From positions 1,116,001 through 1,180,000 of the forward strand of contig NZ_JADYWU010000001.1 of assembly GCF_015864665.1 (NCBI RefSeq): a stretch of DNA of 64,000 nucleotides, read 5' to 3'. A program made the position numbers and the translations under genes. The DNA is from Salinibacterium sp. SWN167. Lineage in GTDB: Bacteria; Actinomycetota; Actinomycetes; Actinomycetales; Microbacteriaceae. The notes under the pieces were generated by a model. That model ran no database searches and was not told where the DNA came from. It worked only from the letters and a program-made list of their open reading frames with translations. Each line of letters opens with the position of its first letter. Position 1 is the first letter of the stretch. Of the stretch, positions 17,354 through 26,608 are shown one piece after another.

Positions 17354-18034
17354 GTGAACCCGCGAATTCTTGTAGTCGATGACGACACTGCCCTGGCAGA
17401 AATGATCGGAATCGTTCTACGCACTGAAGGTTATGAACCATTTTTTTGTCAAGACGGCGCCCTAGCGTACGACGCCTTCAAGTCGGCGGCGCCCGATTTG
17501 GTGTTGCTTGATCTCATGCTGCCCGGCGTGGATGGCATTGAGATTTGTGCCCGCATCCGGGAAGAGTCTGGCGTGCCCATCATCATGCTCACGGCCAAGA
17601 GCGACACGGCTGATGTCGTGAAGGGTCTCGAGAGCGGGGCTGACGACTACGTGGTCAAGCCCTTCAATCCCAAGGAGCTCGTGGCGCGTGTGCGCACTCG
17701 CTTGCGTCCGGCAAGTGACGCCGCAACCGGCACTCTGACCGTCGGCGATCTTGAGCTGGATGTGACGGGCCACGAGGTTCGCCGCGGCGCCACCAAAATC
17801 AACCTGACGCCACTCGAATTTGAGCTCCTGTTGGCGCTTGCGATGAAGCCCGAGCAGGTCTTCACGCGCGAGATGCTGCTGGAGCAAGTGTGGGGCTACC
17901 ACTACAAGGCAGACACTCGCCTCGTGAATGTTCACGTGCAGCGGTTGCGCGCCAAGGTTGAAGAAGACCCCGATAACCCGAAGATCGTCATGACGGTTCG
18001 CGGGGTTGGCTACCGCGCCGGCGCCAGCGCCTAA
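17354..18034 (+). CDS. mtrA: response regulator MtrA
   Basis: This 226-residue OmpR-family response regulator has an N-terminal receiver with acidic residues Asp10 and Asp11, phospho-acceptor Asp53 (in LLDLMLPG), Thr80 and Lys102 (KPFNPKEL). A C-terminal winged helix with NLTPLEFELL and VNVHVQRLRAKVE follows. MtrA controls cell division and cell-wall hydrolase genes in Actinobacteria. The GTG at 17354 follows GAGGA with a short 3-base gap and gives the usual N-terminus MNPRILVVDDD. The cognate kinase and LpqB follow directly, as in mycobacteria. Confidence 0.95.
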   Translation: MNPRILVVDDDTALAEMIGIVLRTEGYEPFFCQDGALAYDAFKSAAPDLVLLDLMLPGVDGIEICARIREESGVPIIMLTAKSDTADVVKGLESGADDYVVKPFNPKELVARVRTRLRPASDAATGTLTVGDLELDVTGHEVRRGATKINLTPLEFELLLALAMKPEQVFTREMLLEQVWGYHYKADTRLVNVHVQRLRAKVEEDPDNPKIVMTVRGVGYRAGASA

Positions 18035-18039
18035 CTTTC

Positions 18040-19653
18040 ATGCTCGAATTCGACTGGCGCGGCTGGATGCAGCGTATTGCTGCTCTGTGGCGCTCGTCGC
18101 TTCAAGTGCGCACCGTGGCAATCACGGTGTTGCTGTCGTCGGTTGTTGTCGCCGTGATCGCGGGCTATATGTCGCTAAGCGTCGGGGCGAACCTTTTTGA
18201 TGCCAGTCGAGACCAGCTCACGCGAACTTCGGCGAACGCAACGCTTGCCGGCCAGCAAGTGTTTGATGCCGCTGATGAAGATCTTGGTCTTGAAGACCTC
18301 GACGACATGATGCGGGAGCTTGCTGGCGTGATTGAGAGCGTCGCCTCGAGCACGGGTGGCACGAGCTACGCGATCTTGCGCACGCCGGATCAGGATGGTC
18401 CGCGGGTTCCGGCTGACGTACAGACTCAGGGATTGGAGTCAGAGTCGCTCATCTCACAAGAGCTGCGCGACGTCGTGGCGGAGTCCACCGAACAGCGAAC
18501 CTACTGGCAGTCTGTGGCGCTCGAGCAGCCCGAAGACGGGGCTGTGCATCCGGGCCTTGTCGTGGGGTCAACCCTCGATATCCGGGGCACGCAATATGAG
18601 CTCTATCTTGTGTACGACATCCAAGACACTCAAGACACTCTTGTGGTTGTGCAGCAGACGCTCGGTCTTGGCGGCTTTGCCCTGCTTGCGCTCATCGGCA
18701 TCGTCACCTTCGTCGTGGTGCGGCTCGTCGTTGGCCCCGTAAAATTGGCTGCTGAAACGAGCCAACGCCTTGCCGCTGGAGAGCTTGAAGTGCGCATACC
18801 GGTTCAGGGCAACGACGTCATTGCGACGTTGGCGCGCTCATTCAACGGAATGGCCACGAGCATGCAGCAACAGATCACGCGGCTGGCTGCGCTCTCGCAA
18901 GTGCAACAACGCTTCGTGTCGGATGTCTCGCACGAACTGCGTACGCCACTCACGACTATCCGGCTCGCCGGCGATGTTCTCTACGATCAACGTGAGTCAT
19001 TCCCGCCCGCAACGGCCCGCACTGCTGAGCTCCTCCACACTCAAGTGGAACGATTCGAGCTGTTGCTCGCTGACCTGCTCGAAATGAGTCGCTACGACGC
19101 AGGTGCCGTCGATATCGAAACCGAGCCAACAAACCTCGTGCGCCTTGTCGAAGACGCCATCGCGAGCCTCACGTCACTTGCGGCAAGCAAGGGATCCGAA
19201 CTGCGACTTGTGGCACCCGGTGGCTACTTTGAAGCGGATGTCGACCCGCGTCGCATCCGCCGCATCCTTCAGAATTTGCTCAGCAACGCCATCGACCACG
19301 GCGACGGACTGCCGATTGTGGTGTGGGTTGATAGCGATCAAGACGCGGTCGCTATTGCCGTGCGCGACTATGGCGTCGGAATGAGCCAAGTTGCTCTCGA
19401 ACGAGTGTTTGACCGTTTTTGGCGTGCAGACCCTTCACGCCAGCGCACCACCGGAGGCACCGGGCTTGGCCTTGCAATTGCCCTTGAAGACGCTGCACTC
19501 CACGGCGGTTGGCTTGAAGTGTGGTCGGATGGAGACAACGGCTCGTGCTTCCGCCTCACCATCCCGCGCGCCCGCGGCGCTGAGTTGCGTTCCTCGCCGC
19601 TCGAATTACCGCCGAATGATGACGTACCGAGTCTGGAGGGCCCGAATGACTAA
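18040..19653 (+). CDS. mtrB: sensor histidine kinase MtrB
   Basis: This 537-residue kinase has transmembrane helices at about 24-46 and 207-230 flanking an extracytoplasmic sensor region, then HAMP (about 229-281). The dimerisation/phosphoacceptor segment SHELRTPLTTIRL has His298. The ATPase domain shows the N box LQNLLSNAIDH, the G1 box DYGVGMS and the G2 box TGGTGLGLAIA. It phosphorylates MtrA. It lies five bases after mtrA and its last eight bases overlap lpqB, so the three genes form one operon. All catalytic motifs are intact. Confidence 0.95.
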   Translation: MLEFDWRGWMQRIAALWRSSLQVRTVAITVLLSSVVVAVIAGYMSLSVGANLFDASRDQLTRTSANATLAGQQVFDAADEDLGLEDLDDMMRELAGVIESVASSTGGTSYAILRTPDQDGPRVPADVQTQGLESESLISQELRDVVAESTEQRTYWQSVALEQPEDGAVHPGLVVGSTLDIRGTQYELYLVYDIQDTQDTLVVVQQTLGLGGFALLALIGIVTFVVVRLVVGPVKLAAETSQRLAAGELEVRIPVQGNDVIATLARSFNGMATSMQQQITRLAALSQVQQRFVSDVSHELRTPLTTIRLAGDVLYDQRESFPPATARTAELLHTQVERFELLLADLLEMSRYDAGAVDIETEPTNLVRLVEDAIASLTSLAASKGSELRLVAPGGYFEADVDPRRIRRILQNLLSNAIDHGDGLPIVVWVDSDQDAVAIAVRDYGVGMSQVALERVFDRFWRADPSRQRTTGGTGLGLAIALEDAALHGGWLEVWSDGDNGSCFRLTIPRARGAELRSSPLELPPNDDVPSLEGPND

Positions 19654-21322
19654 GTTCTCTCTGACTTATCTCGCCCTTCTGGCTGCCGTCTCGGTAGCGC
19701 TCACCGGTTGTGTGGGTGTTCCGCTCTCGAGCGACGTTCAATCGGGGCCGCTCATCGATGAACAAGACGACACCCAGTACGAAATTGTGGCCTCAGGCCC
19801 GGTTGCGGGGTCGACTCAAGAGCAAATCCTCACCGACTTCATGAACGCAGTGCGATCACCATCGAGCGACTATTCGGTTGCCCGCGAGTTCCTCACGAGT
19901 TCGATGAGCGAAACCTGGAATCCCGCAGCAAGCGCAACGGTTCTTGAGCGCGACAAGTTGCCGACCATTGCTGAGGCGGGTGACGAGACTACGCTCACCT
20001 ACTCCTTCTCGGCGCAAGCGGTGATCGATGAGCGTGGGGTGTACTCCGAGCTGAGTACACCGGTATCGCAAACGCTCGCTTTCGAGCTCGAGCAGGTGGC
20101 TGGCGAGTGGCGTATTTCTGTAGCGCCACCCGGCATCGTGCTCTCCGATCGCGGCTTCGAGGTGAGTTTCGAAGAACAGGTCCTGTACTACTTCGACCCC
20201 AGCTTCGCCTATCTGATTCCGGATGTTCGTTGGTTCGCTGTGCGGGAGTCCACCCAATCCCGTGCCATTCAGGCGCTGTTGGCTGCGGACTCCGCATGGG
20301 TGCAACAGGGGGTGCTGCTCACCGCTTTCCCGGCATCCACCACACTGGGTGCCACCAGCAGCCTTACCTCGGGGCGAGCTGTCGTTGACCTGAGTTCGGA
20401 GGCGCTCGCCGCAGACACTGTTGCTCGCGAACGGATGCAACAACAGCTTTCTGCCACCCTGCATACGCCCATTGTCGTATTAACAGTGGATGGGCGAGAT
20501 TTTCAGAGCAGCAGTTCGGGGCAGAGCGTTGCGGTCATTGAGCCGGGGTCGGCTGGGCCGCTCGTTGTCGGAACCGGCAGCGAATTTGGATTCAGCACGA
20601 GCGACGGACTCAGCGAACTCAACGAACTGAGCTCGGTTGTTGTCGAGGCCGGTGCAACAAGCGCGGCGCTCTCGGCCGACAGGCTGTCTGTCGCTTACCG
20701 GGCTTCCGATGGCGGCGCCTACTTTGCGACGGTCGGTGTCGCTCCACGGTTGATCGATGAGCGCTCTGGCCTTGTTGCGCCTTCGCTCGACCCGTTCCGG
20801 TTCGTCTGGTCGGCGCAAGAAGCGCGAGCGACGTCGCTGTCAACATTCGAGGTCGACGGCACAGAGCATCCGTTGCAAACGACGCTGCCGGCAGATTCAA
20901 CGATTGTGTCGCTGGATGTCTCACGCGACGGTGCGCGTTTGCTCGTGTATCTCTCGACGCCGACTGGGCCTCAACTGCTGGTGTACGGGATCGTCCGTCA
21001 GCAGGGCAATGTTCCGGTGCAACTCGTGGACCCGGTCTCGTTGCCGGTTCGGGCGGGTGATGCCATTGACGCCGCCTGGGTCGGCTCGAGCACGGTCGCG
21101 ACGCTCTCCGGCAGCGCTGACTCAACCGAGGTGACGGCCTACGAGATTGGCGGTCCGTCTAGTGAGCTTGGCGACGTCGACGGGGCAACGCAGCTTGTCA
21201 GCACAGGAACAAACAGCGATGGACTCCGCGTGCTTGCCGATGGAGAAGTGTGGCGCCCCCAGGGCAGCCAAGCCTGGGTGCTCGCGGGGCTCGACGCCTC
21301 CTTCATGGCGTCGCAGCAATAG
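19646..21322 (+). CDS. lpqB: lipoprotein LpqB (GerMN and beta-propeller)
   Basis: This 558-residue lipoprotein has a short signal peptide and lipobox LTGC with Cys22 as lipidation site. A GerMN domain follows (about 200-330, containing SRAIQALLAADSAWVQQGV). The C-terminal half consists of repeated beta-blade-like segments (for example VSLDVSRDGARLLVYLS) forming the LpqB propeller. LpqB interacts with MtrB at the outer membrane face and modulates its activity in mycobacteria. The ATG at 19646 follows CTGGAGGG and overlaps mtrB by eight bases. The gene is followed by a hairpin terminator. Confidence 0.93.
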   Translation: MTKFSLTYLALLAAVSVALTGCVGVPLSSDVQSGPLIDEQDDTQYEIVASGPVAGSTQEQILTDFMNAVRSPSSDYSVAREFLTSSMSETWNPAASATVLERDKLPTIAEAGDETTLTYSFSAQAVIDERGVYSELSTPVSQTLAFELEQVAGEWRISVAPPGIVLSDRGFEVSFEEQVLYYFDPSFAYLIPDVRWFAVRESTQSRAIQALLAADSAWVQQGVLLTAFPASTTLGATSSLTSGRAVVDLSSEALAADTVARERMQQQLSATLHTPIVVLTVDGRDFQSSSSGQSVAVIEPGSAGPLVVGTGSEFGFSTSDGLSELNELSSVVVEAGATSAALSADRLSVAYRASDGGAYFATVGVAPRLIDERSGLVAPSLDPFRFVWSAQEARATSLSTFEVDGTEHPLQTTLPADSTIVSLDVSRDGARLLVYLSTPTGPQLLVYGIVRQQGNVPVQLVDPVSLPVRAGDAIDAAWVGSSTVATLSGSADSTEVTAYEIGGPSSELGDVDGATQLVSTGTNSDGLRVLADGEVWRPQGSQAWVLAGLDASFMASQQ

Positions 21323-21342
21323 CAGCTCTCCACGGATCATCC

Positions 21343-21385
21343 GGGAGCGTGGTACCGGGGCGATGCCTCCCGGCACGCTCTCTTT
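21343..21385 (+). terminator. hairpin terminator after mtrAB-lpqB
   Basis: Outer arms GAGCGTG (21345-21351) and CACGCTC (21374-21380) enclose an inner CCGGG/CCCGG pair, and the stem is followed by TCTTT. It ends immediately before the first possible ATG of comFC, which questions that start. Confidence 0.65.
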
Positions 21386-22156
21386 ATGACGCCTTACGAG
21401 CAGCCTCCTGAACAGCCGCACGATGGTCGCGAGAACACTGGTTGGGGTGCGCTCGTGCGCGACGCCCTGCGGGATGCTCTCGCGCTCATCCTTCCTGTGG
21501 AATGTGCCGGATGCCAGCGGCATGACCGAGCGCTCTGTGGCGAATGTGCGCGCAGCCTTGTTGCGCACACGAGCATCCACTCGACGCCACAGCACCTGCG
21601 CGTGTACGCCGCGCTGAGGTACGAGGATCGGGTTCGCCGGGTTCTGCTCGCCTTCAAGAACCATCACCGCACCGACATCGCCCGGCCGCTCTCCGGTGCC
21701 CTCCTCGCGGCGCTTAGGCGTGCGCTCAGCGAGTCGGCGACCGTCGGGGGAGTATCAGGTCCGATCGAGATCGTTGCGGTCCCCAGCAGCACGAAGGCCT
21801 TCCGTACGCGCGGCTATCACCCTGTCCAGCTCGTACTGAAAGCTGCCGGGATCCGCCACGCCCGGGCGCTTCGCGTCGCTCAGAAAACTCGCAGCCAGAA
21901 ATTGTTGAGCGCTGAGGAGCGTGCAGCGAACGTCAAGGGCGCGTTCATCGCGGTGCGTTCACTTGCCGGTACCCGCGTAATCATTGTGGATGACGTGCTC
22001 ACCACAGGAGCGACACTCGATGAAGCAGCGCGGGCAATTTCTGCTGCGGGCGGAACGGTCATCGCGGCCGCAACCATCGGGTTCACTCCAAGAACGCTGA
22101 CGGTTCGTGACATTGCCAGCGGTGAGGGCTACGGTATGGAAAAGGGCGCGAAATAG
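21386..22156 (+). CDS. comFC: ComF-family phosphoribosyltransferase-like protein (ComFC)
   Basis: This protein of up to 256 residues has a zinc finger with Cys40, Cys43, Cys51 and Cys54. A phosphoribosyltransferase-like fold follows, whose PRPP loop reads RVIIVDDVLTTGATLDEA. ComFC-type proteins act in handling of imported single-stranded DNA in competent bacteria; in Actinobacteria the role is uncertain. The ATG at 21386 has no ribosome site and sits against the preceding hairpin. A GTG at 21455 with GGGG upstream would give an N-terminus closer to the family, so the true start may be there. The comFC-hpf-secA order matches mycobacteria. Confidence 0.85.
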   Translation: MTPYEQPPEQPHDGRENTGWGALVRDALRDALALILPVECAGCQRHDRALCGECARSLVAHTSIHSTPQHLRVYAALRYEDRVRRVLLAFKNHHRTDIARPLSGALLAALRRALSESATVGGVSGPIEIVAVPSSTKAFRTRGYHPVQLVLKAAGIRHARALRVAQKTRSQKLLSAEERAANVKGAFIAVRSLAGTRVIIVDDVLTTGATLDEAARAISAAGGTVIAAATIGFTPRTLTVRDIASGEGYGMEKGAK

Positions 22157-22158
22157 AA

Positions 22159-22176
22159 GCTGCCTCACGGGGCAGC
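22159..22176 (+). terminator. short hairpin between comFC and hpf
   Basis: GCTGCC (22159-22164) and GGCAGC (22171-22176) form a 6-bp stem directly after the comFC stop. There is no U-run, so it may be a weak terminator or part of the hpf leader. Confidence 0.35.
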
Positions 22177-22201
22177 CGCGCATTATGGCTAGGAGGTCGC
22201 C

Positions 22202-22900
22202 GTGGAAATCACCGTCAACGGACGAAATGTAGGAGTCACGGATCGTTTCCGTGAGTACGCGATCGAAAAGTCTGAGAAGGTTTCTCACTTGGCCGAGAAG
22301 GCAATCGCCTTCGAGATCAAGGTAACCCGACACCACGAAACTAAAGGTTCCAGTGGAGACGACCGCGTTGAGTTGACGTTGATTGGACCAGGTCCGCTTG
22401 TGCGAGCGGAAGCTGCTGGTTCAGACAAGTATGTTGCTTTCGATTTGGCTATGGCCAAGCTCGTCGAGCGAATCCGCCAGTCGAAGGATCGCAAAAAAGT
22501 TCACCGCGGAAACCACCGCCCCACTTCTCTTCGTGAAGCGAGTGCTGGCGGTTTTGCGGTTGTTGATATCACCCCCGCAAGTCCCGACGTGATCGAAAAG
22601 GTCGCGACCGGCGCAATTCCTATTCAGGGGGAAGAGGCGGAACCAGGGGACGAGGACTACTCGCCAGTAGTCATTCGCCGCAAGGTGTTCCCGTCCAGCC
22701 ACATGACGGTTGAGGAAGCTCTCGATCACATGGAATTGGTCGGCCACGACTTCTTCCTGTTCGTCGATAGCCAGACCGATCGTCCGAGTGTGGTCTACCG
22801 CCGCAAGGGCTGGGATTACGGCGTTATTGCTCTCGAAGAAGAGGCAGATGACGTTGTCCCAAGCGGCCGCTCGCGCAAGCGCAAGGTCGCTAACGGCTAA
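22202..22900 (+). CDS. hpf: long-form ribosome hibernation-promoting factor
   Basis: This 232-residue protein begins with the HPF/RaiA beta-alpha domain (MEITVNGRNVGVTDRFREYA; about 1-110), which binds the 30S decoding region. A linker and the C-terminal dimerisation domain follow (about 165-225, VIRRKVFPSSHMTVEEALDHMELVGHDFFLF split over two strands). The C-terminal domain marks it as long HPF, the kind that drives 100S disome formation in stationary phase. The GTG start follows a strong TAGGAGG ribosome site with a 7-base gap. Long HPF next to secA is typical for Actinobacteria. Confidence 0.94.
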   Translation: MEITVNGRNVGVTDRFREYAIEKSEKVSHLAEKAIAFEIKVTRHHETKGSSGDDRVELTLIGPGPLVRAEAAGSDKYVAFDLAMAKLVERIRQSKDRKKVHRGNHRPTSLREASAGGFAVVDITPASPDVIEKVATGAIPIQGEEAEPGDEDYSPVVIRRKVFPSSHMTVEEALDHMELVGHDFFLFVDSQTDRPSVVYRRKGWDYGVIALEEEADDVVPSGRSRKRKVANG

Positions 22901-22941
22901 GTACACCAAGTTTTTGGCTTGGAGTTGATACGATTACGAAC

Positions 22942-22983
22942 CGGTAACGCGGCTGTGCGCTGATTGCACGCACCGCGTTACCG
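22942..22983. repeat. perfect 11-bp inverted repeat between hpf and secA
   Basis: CGGTAACGCGG (22942-22952) is mirrored by CCGCGTTACCG (22973-22983) around a 20-base loop that itself contains GTGC/GCAC. No U-tract follows, so this may be a transcript processing or attenuation structure in the secA leader rather than a plain terminator. Confidence 0.55.
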
Positions 22984-23061
22984 TGACGTAAGCGTCTAAA
23001 AGACTGCGCTTCGTCGAGCAGTGCCAGCGTCGGACCCGTCCGACAAGAATGGGAGTATTCG

Positions 23062-25869
23062 GTGGCGAATGTTTTAGAACGCGCTCTTCGCGTAGGTGAG
23101 GGTCGACTTCTTCGACGCTTGAAAGGCTACGCGGCGGCCGTTAACCATCTCGAGGATGACTTCAACACCCTCACTGATGACGAGTTGAAGAACGAGACTG
23201 TTGAACTGCGTGAACGCTATGCCGGTGGAGAGTCGCTCGACGACCTGCTTCCCGAGGCTTTCGCTGCGGTCCGTGAGGCGGCAAAGCGCACCCTGGGCAT
23301 GCGTCACTTCGACGTTCAGCTCATGGGCGGTGCAGCACTGCACTTGGGCAACATCGCTGAGATGAAGACCGGTGAGGGCAAGACCCTCGTGGCTACGCTC
23401 GCTGCCTACCTCAACGCCATCGCGGCGCAGGGGGTGCACGTCATCACGGTCAACGACTACTTGGCCAGCTACCAATCTGAACTTATGGGTCGCGTTTTCC
23501 GCGCCCTGGGTATGACAACCGGATGTATCGTCTCCGGTCAAGCGCCTCCTGAGCGTCGCGAACAGTACGCGGCTGACATCACGTATGGAACCAACAACGA
23601 GTTTGGCTTCGACTACCTGCGCGACAACATGGCCTGGCAGGCGAGCGACATGGTTCAGCGCGGACACTATTTCGCTGTCGTTGACGAGGTCGACTCGATT
23701 CTCATCGACGAGGCGCGTACCCCGCTCATCATCTCGGGTCCGTCGTCGGGGGAGGCAAACCGGTGGTTCACCGAGTTTGCGAACCTCTCGAAGAAACTCG
23801 TTCCTGAGGTCGACTTCGAGGTCGACGAGAAGAAGCGCACCGTTGGTGTGCTTGAGCCCGGTATCGAAAAGGTTGAGGACTACCTCGGCATCGACAACCT
23901 GTACGAATCGGCTAACACCCCGCTGATTTCGTTCCTGAACAACTCGATCAAGGCTCGTGCGCTGTTCAAGAAAGACAAGGACTACGTCGTGATGAACGGC
24001 GAAGTGCTGATTGTTGATGAGCACACCGGCCGTATTCTTCAGGGTCGTCGCTACAACGAAGGTATTCACCAGGCGATTGAGGCCAAGGAGGGTGTCGCGG
24101 TTAAAGCCGAGAACCAGACTCTCGCGACCGTCACTCTGCAGAATTACTTCCGTCTCTACAACAAGCTGTCGGGAATGACCGGTACTGCCGAGACTGAGGC
24201 AGCCGAGTTCATGTCGACGTACAAGCTTGGCGTGGTGGCTATCCCCACCAACCGACCGATGCAGCGCATCGACCAGTCCGACCTGATCTACAAGAACGAG
24301 CAGTCAAAGTTTGAGCAGGTAGTTGCTGACATCGCTAAGCGCCACGAACTCGGCCAGCCGGTTCTCGTGGGTACAACGAGCGTTGAAAAGAGCGAACTGC
24401 TCTCGCGCATGCTTGCGAAGAAGGGCGTCAAGCACGAAGTGCTGAACGCCAAGAACCACGCTCGTGAAGCAGCAATTGTTGCTCAGGCGGGTCGCCTCGG
24501 TTCTGTCACCGTTGCTACCAACATGGCTGGTCGAGGAACCGACGTCATGCTCGGAGGAAACGCTGAGTTCTTGGCCGTTGCCGAGATGAATGCTCGCGGT
24601 CTTAACCCGTCGGAAACTCCGGACGAGTACGAAGCTGCATGGGACGACGTCTTCGCTGAAGTGAAGGCTGGAGTGGAGAAGGAAGCCAAGAAGGTCATCG
24701 ATGTCGGTGGGCTTTACGTGCTGGGAACCGAGCGCCACGAATCTCGTCGTATCGACAACCAGCTCCGTGGTCGTTCCGGACGTCAGGGTGACCCGGGCGA
24801 GAGCCGCTTCTACTTGTCGCTGCAAGACGACCTCATGCGTTTGTTCAACAGCGGTGCCGCTGAGGCGCTCATGGGGCGTTCGTCGGTTCCCGATGATCTC
24901 GCTATCGAGTCCAAGGTCGTCAGCCGCGCCATTCGCAGTGCGCAGTCGCAGGTTGAATCCCGTAACGCTGAGATTCGCAAGAACGTTCTCAAGTACGACG
25001 ATGTTCTCAACCGTCAGCGTGAAGCAATTTACAGTGACCGCCGCCACATCCTTGAGGGAGACGACCTGAAGGATCGCGTTCAGCGTTTCTTGAAAGACGT
25101 CGTAACCGAGGTTGTTGACGTTCACACCGCTGAGGGTCACTCCGAGGAGTGGGACTTCGAGGGACTGTGGGCCGAGCTCAAGACGATGTACCCCGTCGGT
25201 ATCACTGTCGACGAGGTGCTCACCGAGGGCAGTGCGCGCGGCAAGCTGACGAGCGCGTTCGTGTCCAAGGAAGTTCACTCGGATGCGGTGATCGCTTACG
25301 AGCGCCGCGAACAGCAACTGGGCGAGACCGCCATGCGTGAGCTCGAGCGTCGTGTTGTGCTGAGTGTTATCGATCGCCGCTGGCGCGACCACCTCTACGA
25401 GATGGATTACCTGAAAGACGGTATTGGTCTGCGGGCTATGGCCCAGCGTGATCCGCTCGTCGAGTACCAGCGTGAAGGATTCGCTCTCTTCCAAAGCATG
25501 ATGGGCCAGATCCGCGAAGAAACGGTTGGCTTCCTCTTCAACCTTGATGTCGAAGTCAATGGCGGCGGAGAAGCAACGACTGTTCAGGCGCGCGGGTTGG
25601 ATGCACCGGCAGCACCGGCAACTCAACTCAGCTATTCGGCGCCAAGCGCTGATGCGTCGGGTGAGGTTGAGGTTCGCAACGATCGCGGCCAGGTTGAGCG
25701 TGCGGCGACGGCTCAGGCGCAGCAGCGTCAGCCGAAGGTTGCTCCTCAGCAGGAGGCTCAGCCCCAGGGCAACGATCGTGGCGCGTTCGGTCAGCGATCC
25801 GAGGGCGCAGCTCCCGAAGCGCCGTTGAACCGCTCGCAGCGTCGTGCGCAGGAGAAGCGCAAGAAGTAG
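23062..25869 (+). CDS. secA: preprotein translocase ATPase SecA
   Basis: This 935-residue motor drives proteins through SecYEG. Walker A MKTGEGKT is at 101-108, the DEVD box (Walker B) at 208-211, and motif VI lies in [13 protein letters not shown]. The preprotein cross-linking, scaffold and helical wing regions follow. The last 90 residues are Gln/Ala/Pro-rich and end in a basic [12 protein letters not shown] tail. The cysteine-rich zinc motif found at the C-terminus of E. coli SecA is absent, as expected in organisms without SecB. The GTG start follows GGGAG. Length matches mycobacterial SecA1. Confidence 0.96.
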   Translation: MANVLERALRVGEGRLLRRLKGYAAAVNHLEDDFNTLTDDELKNETVELRERYAGGESLDDLLPEAFAAVREAAKRTLGMRHFDVQLMGGAALHLGNIAEMKTGEGKTLVATLAAYLNAIAAQGVHVITVNDYLASYQSELMGRVFRALGMTTGCIVSGQAPPERREQYAADITYGTNNEFGFDYLRDNMAWQASDMVQRGHYFAVVDEVDSILIDEARTPLIISGPSSGEANRWFTEFANLSKKLVPEVDFEVDEKKRTVGVLEPGIEKVEDYLGIDNLYESANTPLISFLNNSIKARALFKKDKDYVVMNGEVLIVDEHTGRILQGRRYNEGIHQAIEAKEGVAVKAENQTLATVTLQNYFRLYNKLSGMTGTAETEAAEFMSTYKLGVVAIPTNRPMQRIDQSDLIYKNEQSKFEQVVADIAKRHELGQPVLVGTTSVEKSELLSRMLAKKGVKHEVLNAKNHAREAAIVAQAGRLGSVTVATNMAGRGTDVMLGGNAEFLAVAEMNARGLNPSETPDEYEAAWDDVFAEVKAGVEKEAKKVIDVGGLYVLGTERHESRRIDNQLRGRSGRQGDPGESRFYLSLQDDLMRLFNSGAAEALMGRSSVPDDLAIESKVVSRAIRSAQSQVESRNAEIRKNVLKYDDVLNRQREAIYSDRRHILEGDDLKDRVQRFLKDVVTEVVDVHTAEGHSEEWDFEGLWAELKTMYPVGITVDEVLTEGSARGKLTSAFVSKEVHSDAVIAYERREQQLGETAMRELERRVVLSVIDRRWRDHLYEMDYLKDGIGLRAMAQRDPLVEYQREGFALFQSMMGQIREETVGFLFNLDVEVNGGGEATTVQARGLDAPAAPATQLSYSAPSADASGEVEVRNDRGQVERAATAQAQQRQPKVAPQQEAQPQGNDRGAFGQRSEGAAPEAPLNRSQRRAQEKRKK

Positions 25870-25905
25870 CACGAACTCAGGCGGGCAATTGAATGCCGGC
25901 TCTTA

Positions 25906-25948
25906 ACAAACGAACGCCCCACTCATGTTGAGTGGGGCGTTCGTTTGT
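25906..25948. terminator. strong bidirectional terminator between secA and the Rv3235-family gene
   Basis: A perfect 20-bp stem (arms 25906-25925 and 25929-25948) closes on a 3-base loop TGT. The arms start with ACAAACGAACG and end with CGTTCGTTTGT, giving T-rich flanks in both directions. It serves secA on the plus strand and the convergent gene on the minus strand. Confidence 0.92.
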
Positions 25949-25969
25949 GTGCGCTGTAGGGGTGTGAAA

Positions 25970-26458
25970 CTACAGCACGTTGATAGCGGTCGCTCGCCAA
26001 CGCTTGTCGAGGCCTTCAAGGCGCACCGCGACAGCGCGGGTGCGGGCACGACCACGGACGATGACCACAGCTTCGATCGCGCCATCGCGAGGTTCGCAGA
26101 GTCGAATTGAGCCGATGCTGAAGCTGGGCCGAGTAACGGGCTGGCCTTTGGCGCGGCGGGCGCGAGCCGAAAGCACGGTGCGCTTGAGGAGGTGACGGTA
26201 AACGTCATCAGTGACCCAGCGAGCGATTTGCTCCAGGTCGCGCGCGCCGGCGAGAACCTCGATCACACAACGAGTGAGGTTCTCAACGAGGGGAGCGGGG
26301 TCAGGTAGCTCGGCGCTTGGGGTCGGCTGGTGCCCAAAAAATTCGTCGGGAACGAAGCGGGGCCGGATGACCTTCGACGGAAGGGTTCCAGTGCGCTGGC
26401 GCGCCTGTGGGGGTATTTCCACACTCGGTAAGGAGGCGGGAAGTGGCTCGGTACTCAT
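25970..26458 (-). CDS. Rv3235 family protein
   Basis: This 162-residue protein is Pro/Arg/Ala-rich over the first 60 residues, followed by a compact domain. That domain contains LVENLTRCVIEVLAGARDLEQIARWV, the basic RHLLKRTVLSARARRAKG, and a final beta meander (AIEAVVIVRGRARTRAVAVRL, ending WRATAINVL). This matches the actinobacterial family typified by M. tuberculosis Rv3235, which also lies near secA1. The ATG follows GGGAGA. No enzymatic motif is present; the beta end with basic residues could bind nucleic acid, which is a guess. Confidence 0.8.
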   Translation of the reverse strand: MSTEPLPASLPSVEIPPQARQRTGTLPSKVIRPRFVPDEFFGHQPTPSAELPDPAPLVENLTRCVIEVLAGARDLEQIARWVTDDVYRHLLKRTVLSARARRAKGQPVTRPSFSIGSIRLCEPRDGAIEAVVIVRGRARTRAVAVRLEGLDKRWRATAINVL

Positions 26459-26492
26459 GATCTCCCGGGTAAAAGGTCAAGACGGCGATGTT

Positions 26493-26510
26493 TACCCCCA
26501 TAAGGGGGTA
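26493..26510. repeat. 7-bp inverted repeat TACCCCC-ATAA-GGGGGTA
   Basis: A perfect 7-bp stem with a 4-base loop lies in the 150-bp divergent gap. It is about 35 bp upstream of the minus-strand Rv3235-family start and 50 bp upstream of the DnaA-box-like nonamer. It could be an operator or a hairpin; nothing links it to a known regulator. Confidence 0.4.
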
Positions 26511-26560
26511 GACCACACTTAATCAGGAAGTAGACCAGTTGTCTATGACCAATTTTCAAT

Positions 26561-26569
26561 TGTGGATAA
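26561..26569 (-). promoter_or_regulatory. perfect DnaA-box nonamer (TTATCCACA on the minus strand)
   Basis: TGTGGATAA on the plus strand is the reverse complement of the canonical TTATCCACA DnaA box. It lies about 48 bp upstream of the start of the gene at 26609 and just above where its -35 would be. Confidence 0.5.
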
Positions 26570-26596
26570 CATTTCGGAGCCCGAGGCCACCGTGAG

Positions 26597-26608
26597 TACC
26601 GTCAACCC
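26597..26608 (+). promoter_or_regulatory. leaderless-type -10 element, TACCGT, for the gene at 26609
   Basis: TACCGT (26597-26602) is followed by six bases and the ATG at 26609. No ribosome site is seen between. Confidence 0.5.

Noticed and set aside
25560-25869. Loss of the SecA zinc tail as a truncation
   Set aside because: The replaced Gln/Ala-rich basic tail is typical for actinobacterial SecA and length is normal; no frameshift is seen.
24304-25872. 522-codon antisense frame over secA
   Set aside because: It mirrors the codon pattern of secA, has no ribosome site or recognisable domain, and spans the terminator side of the gene.
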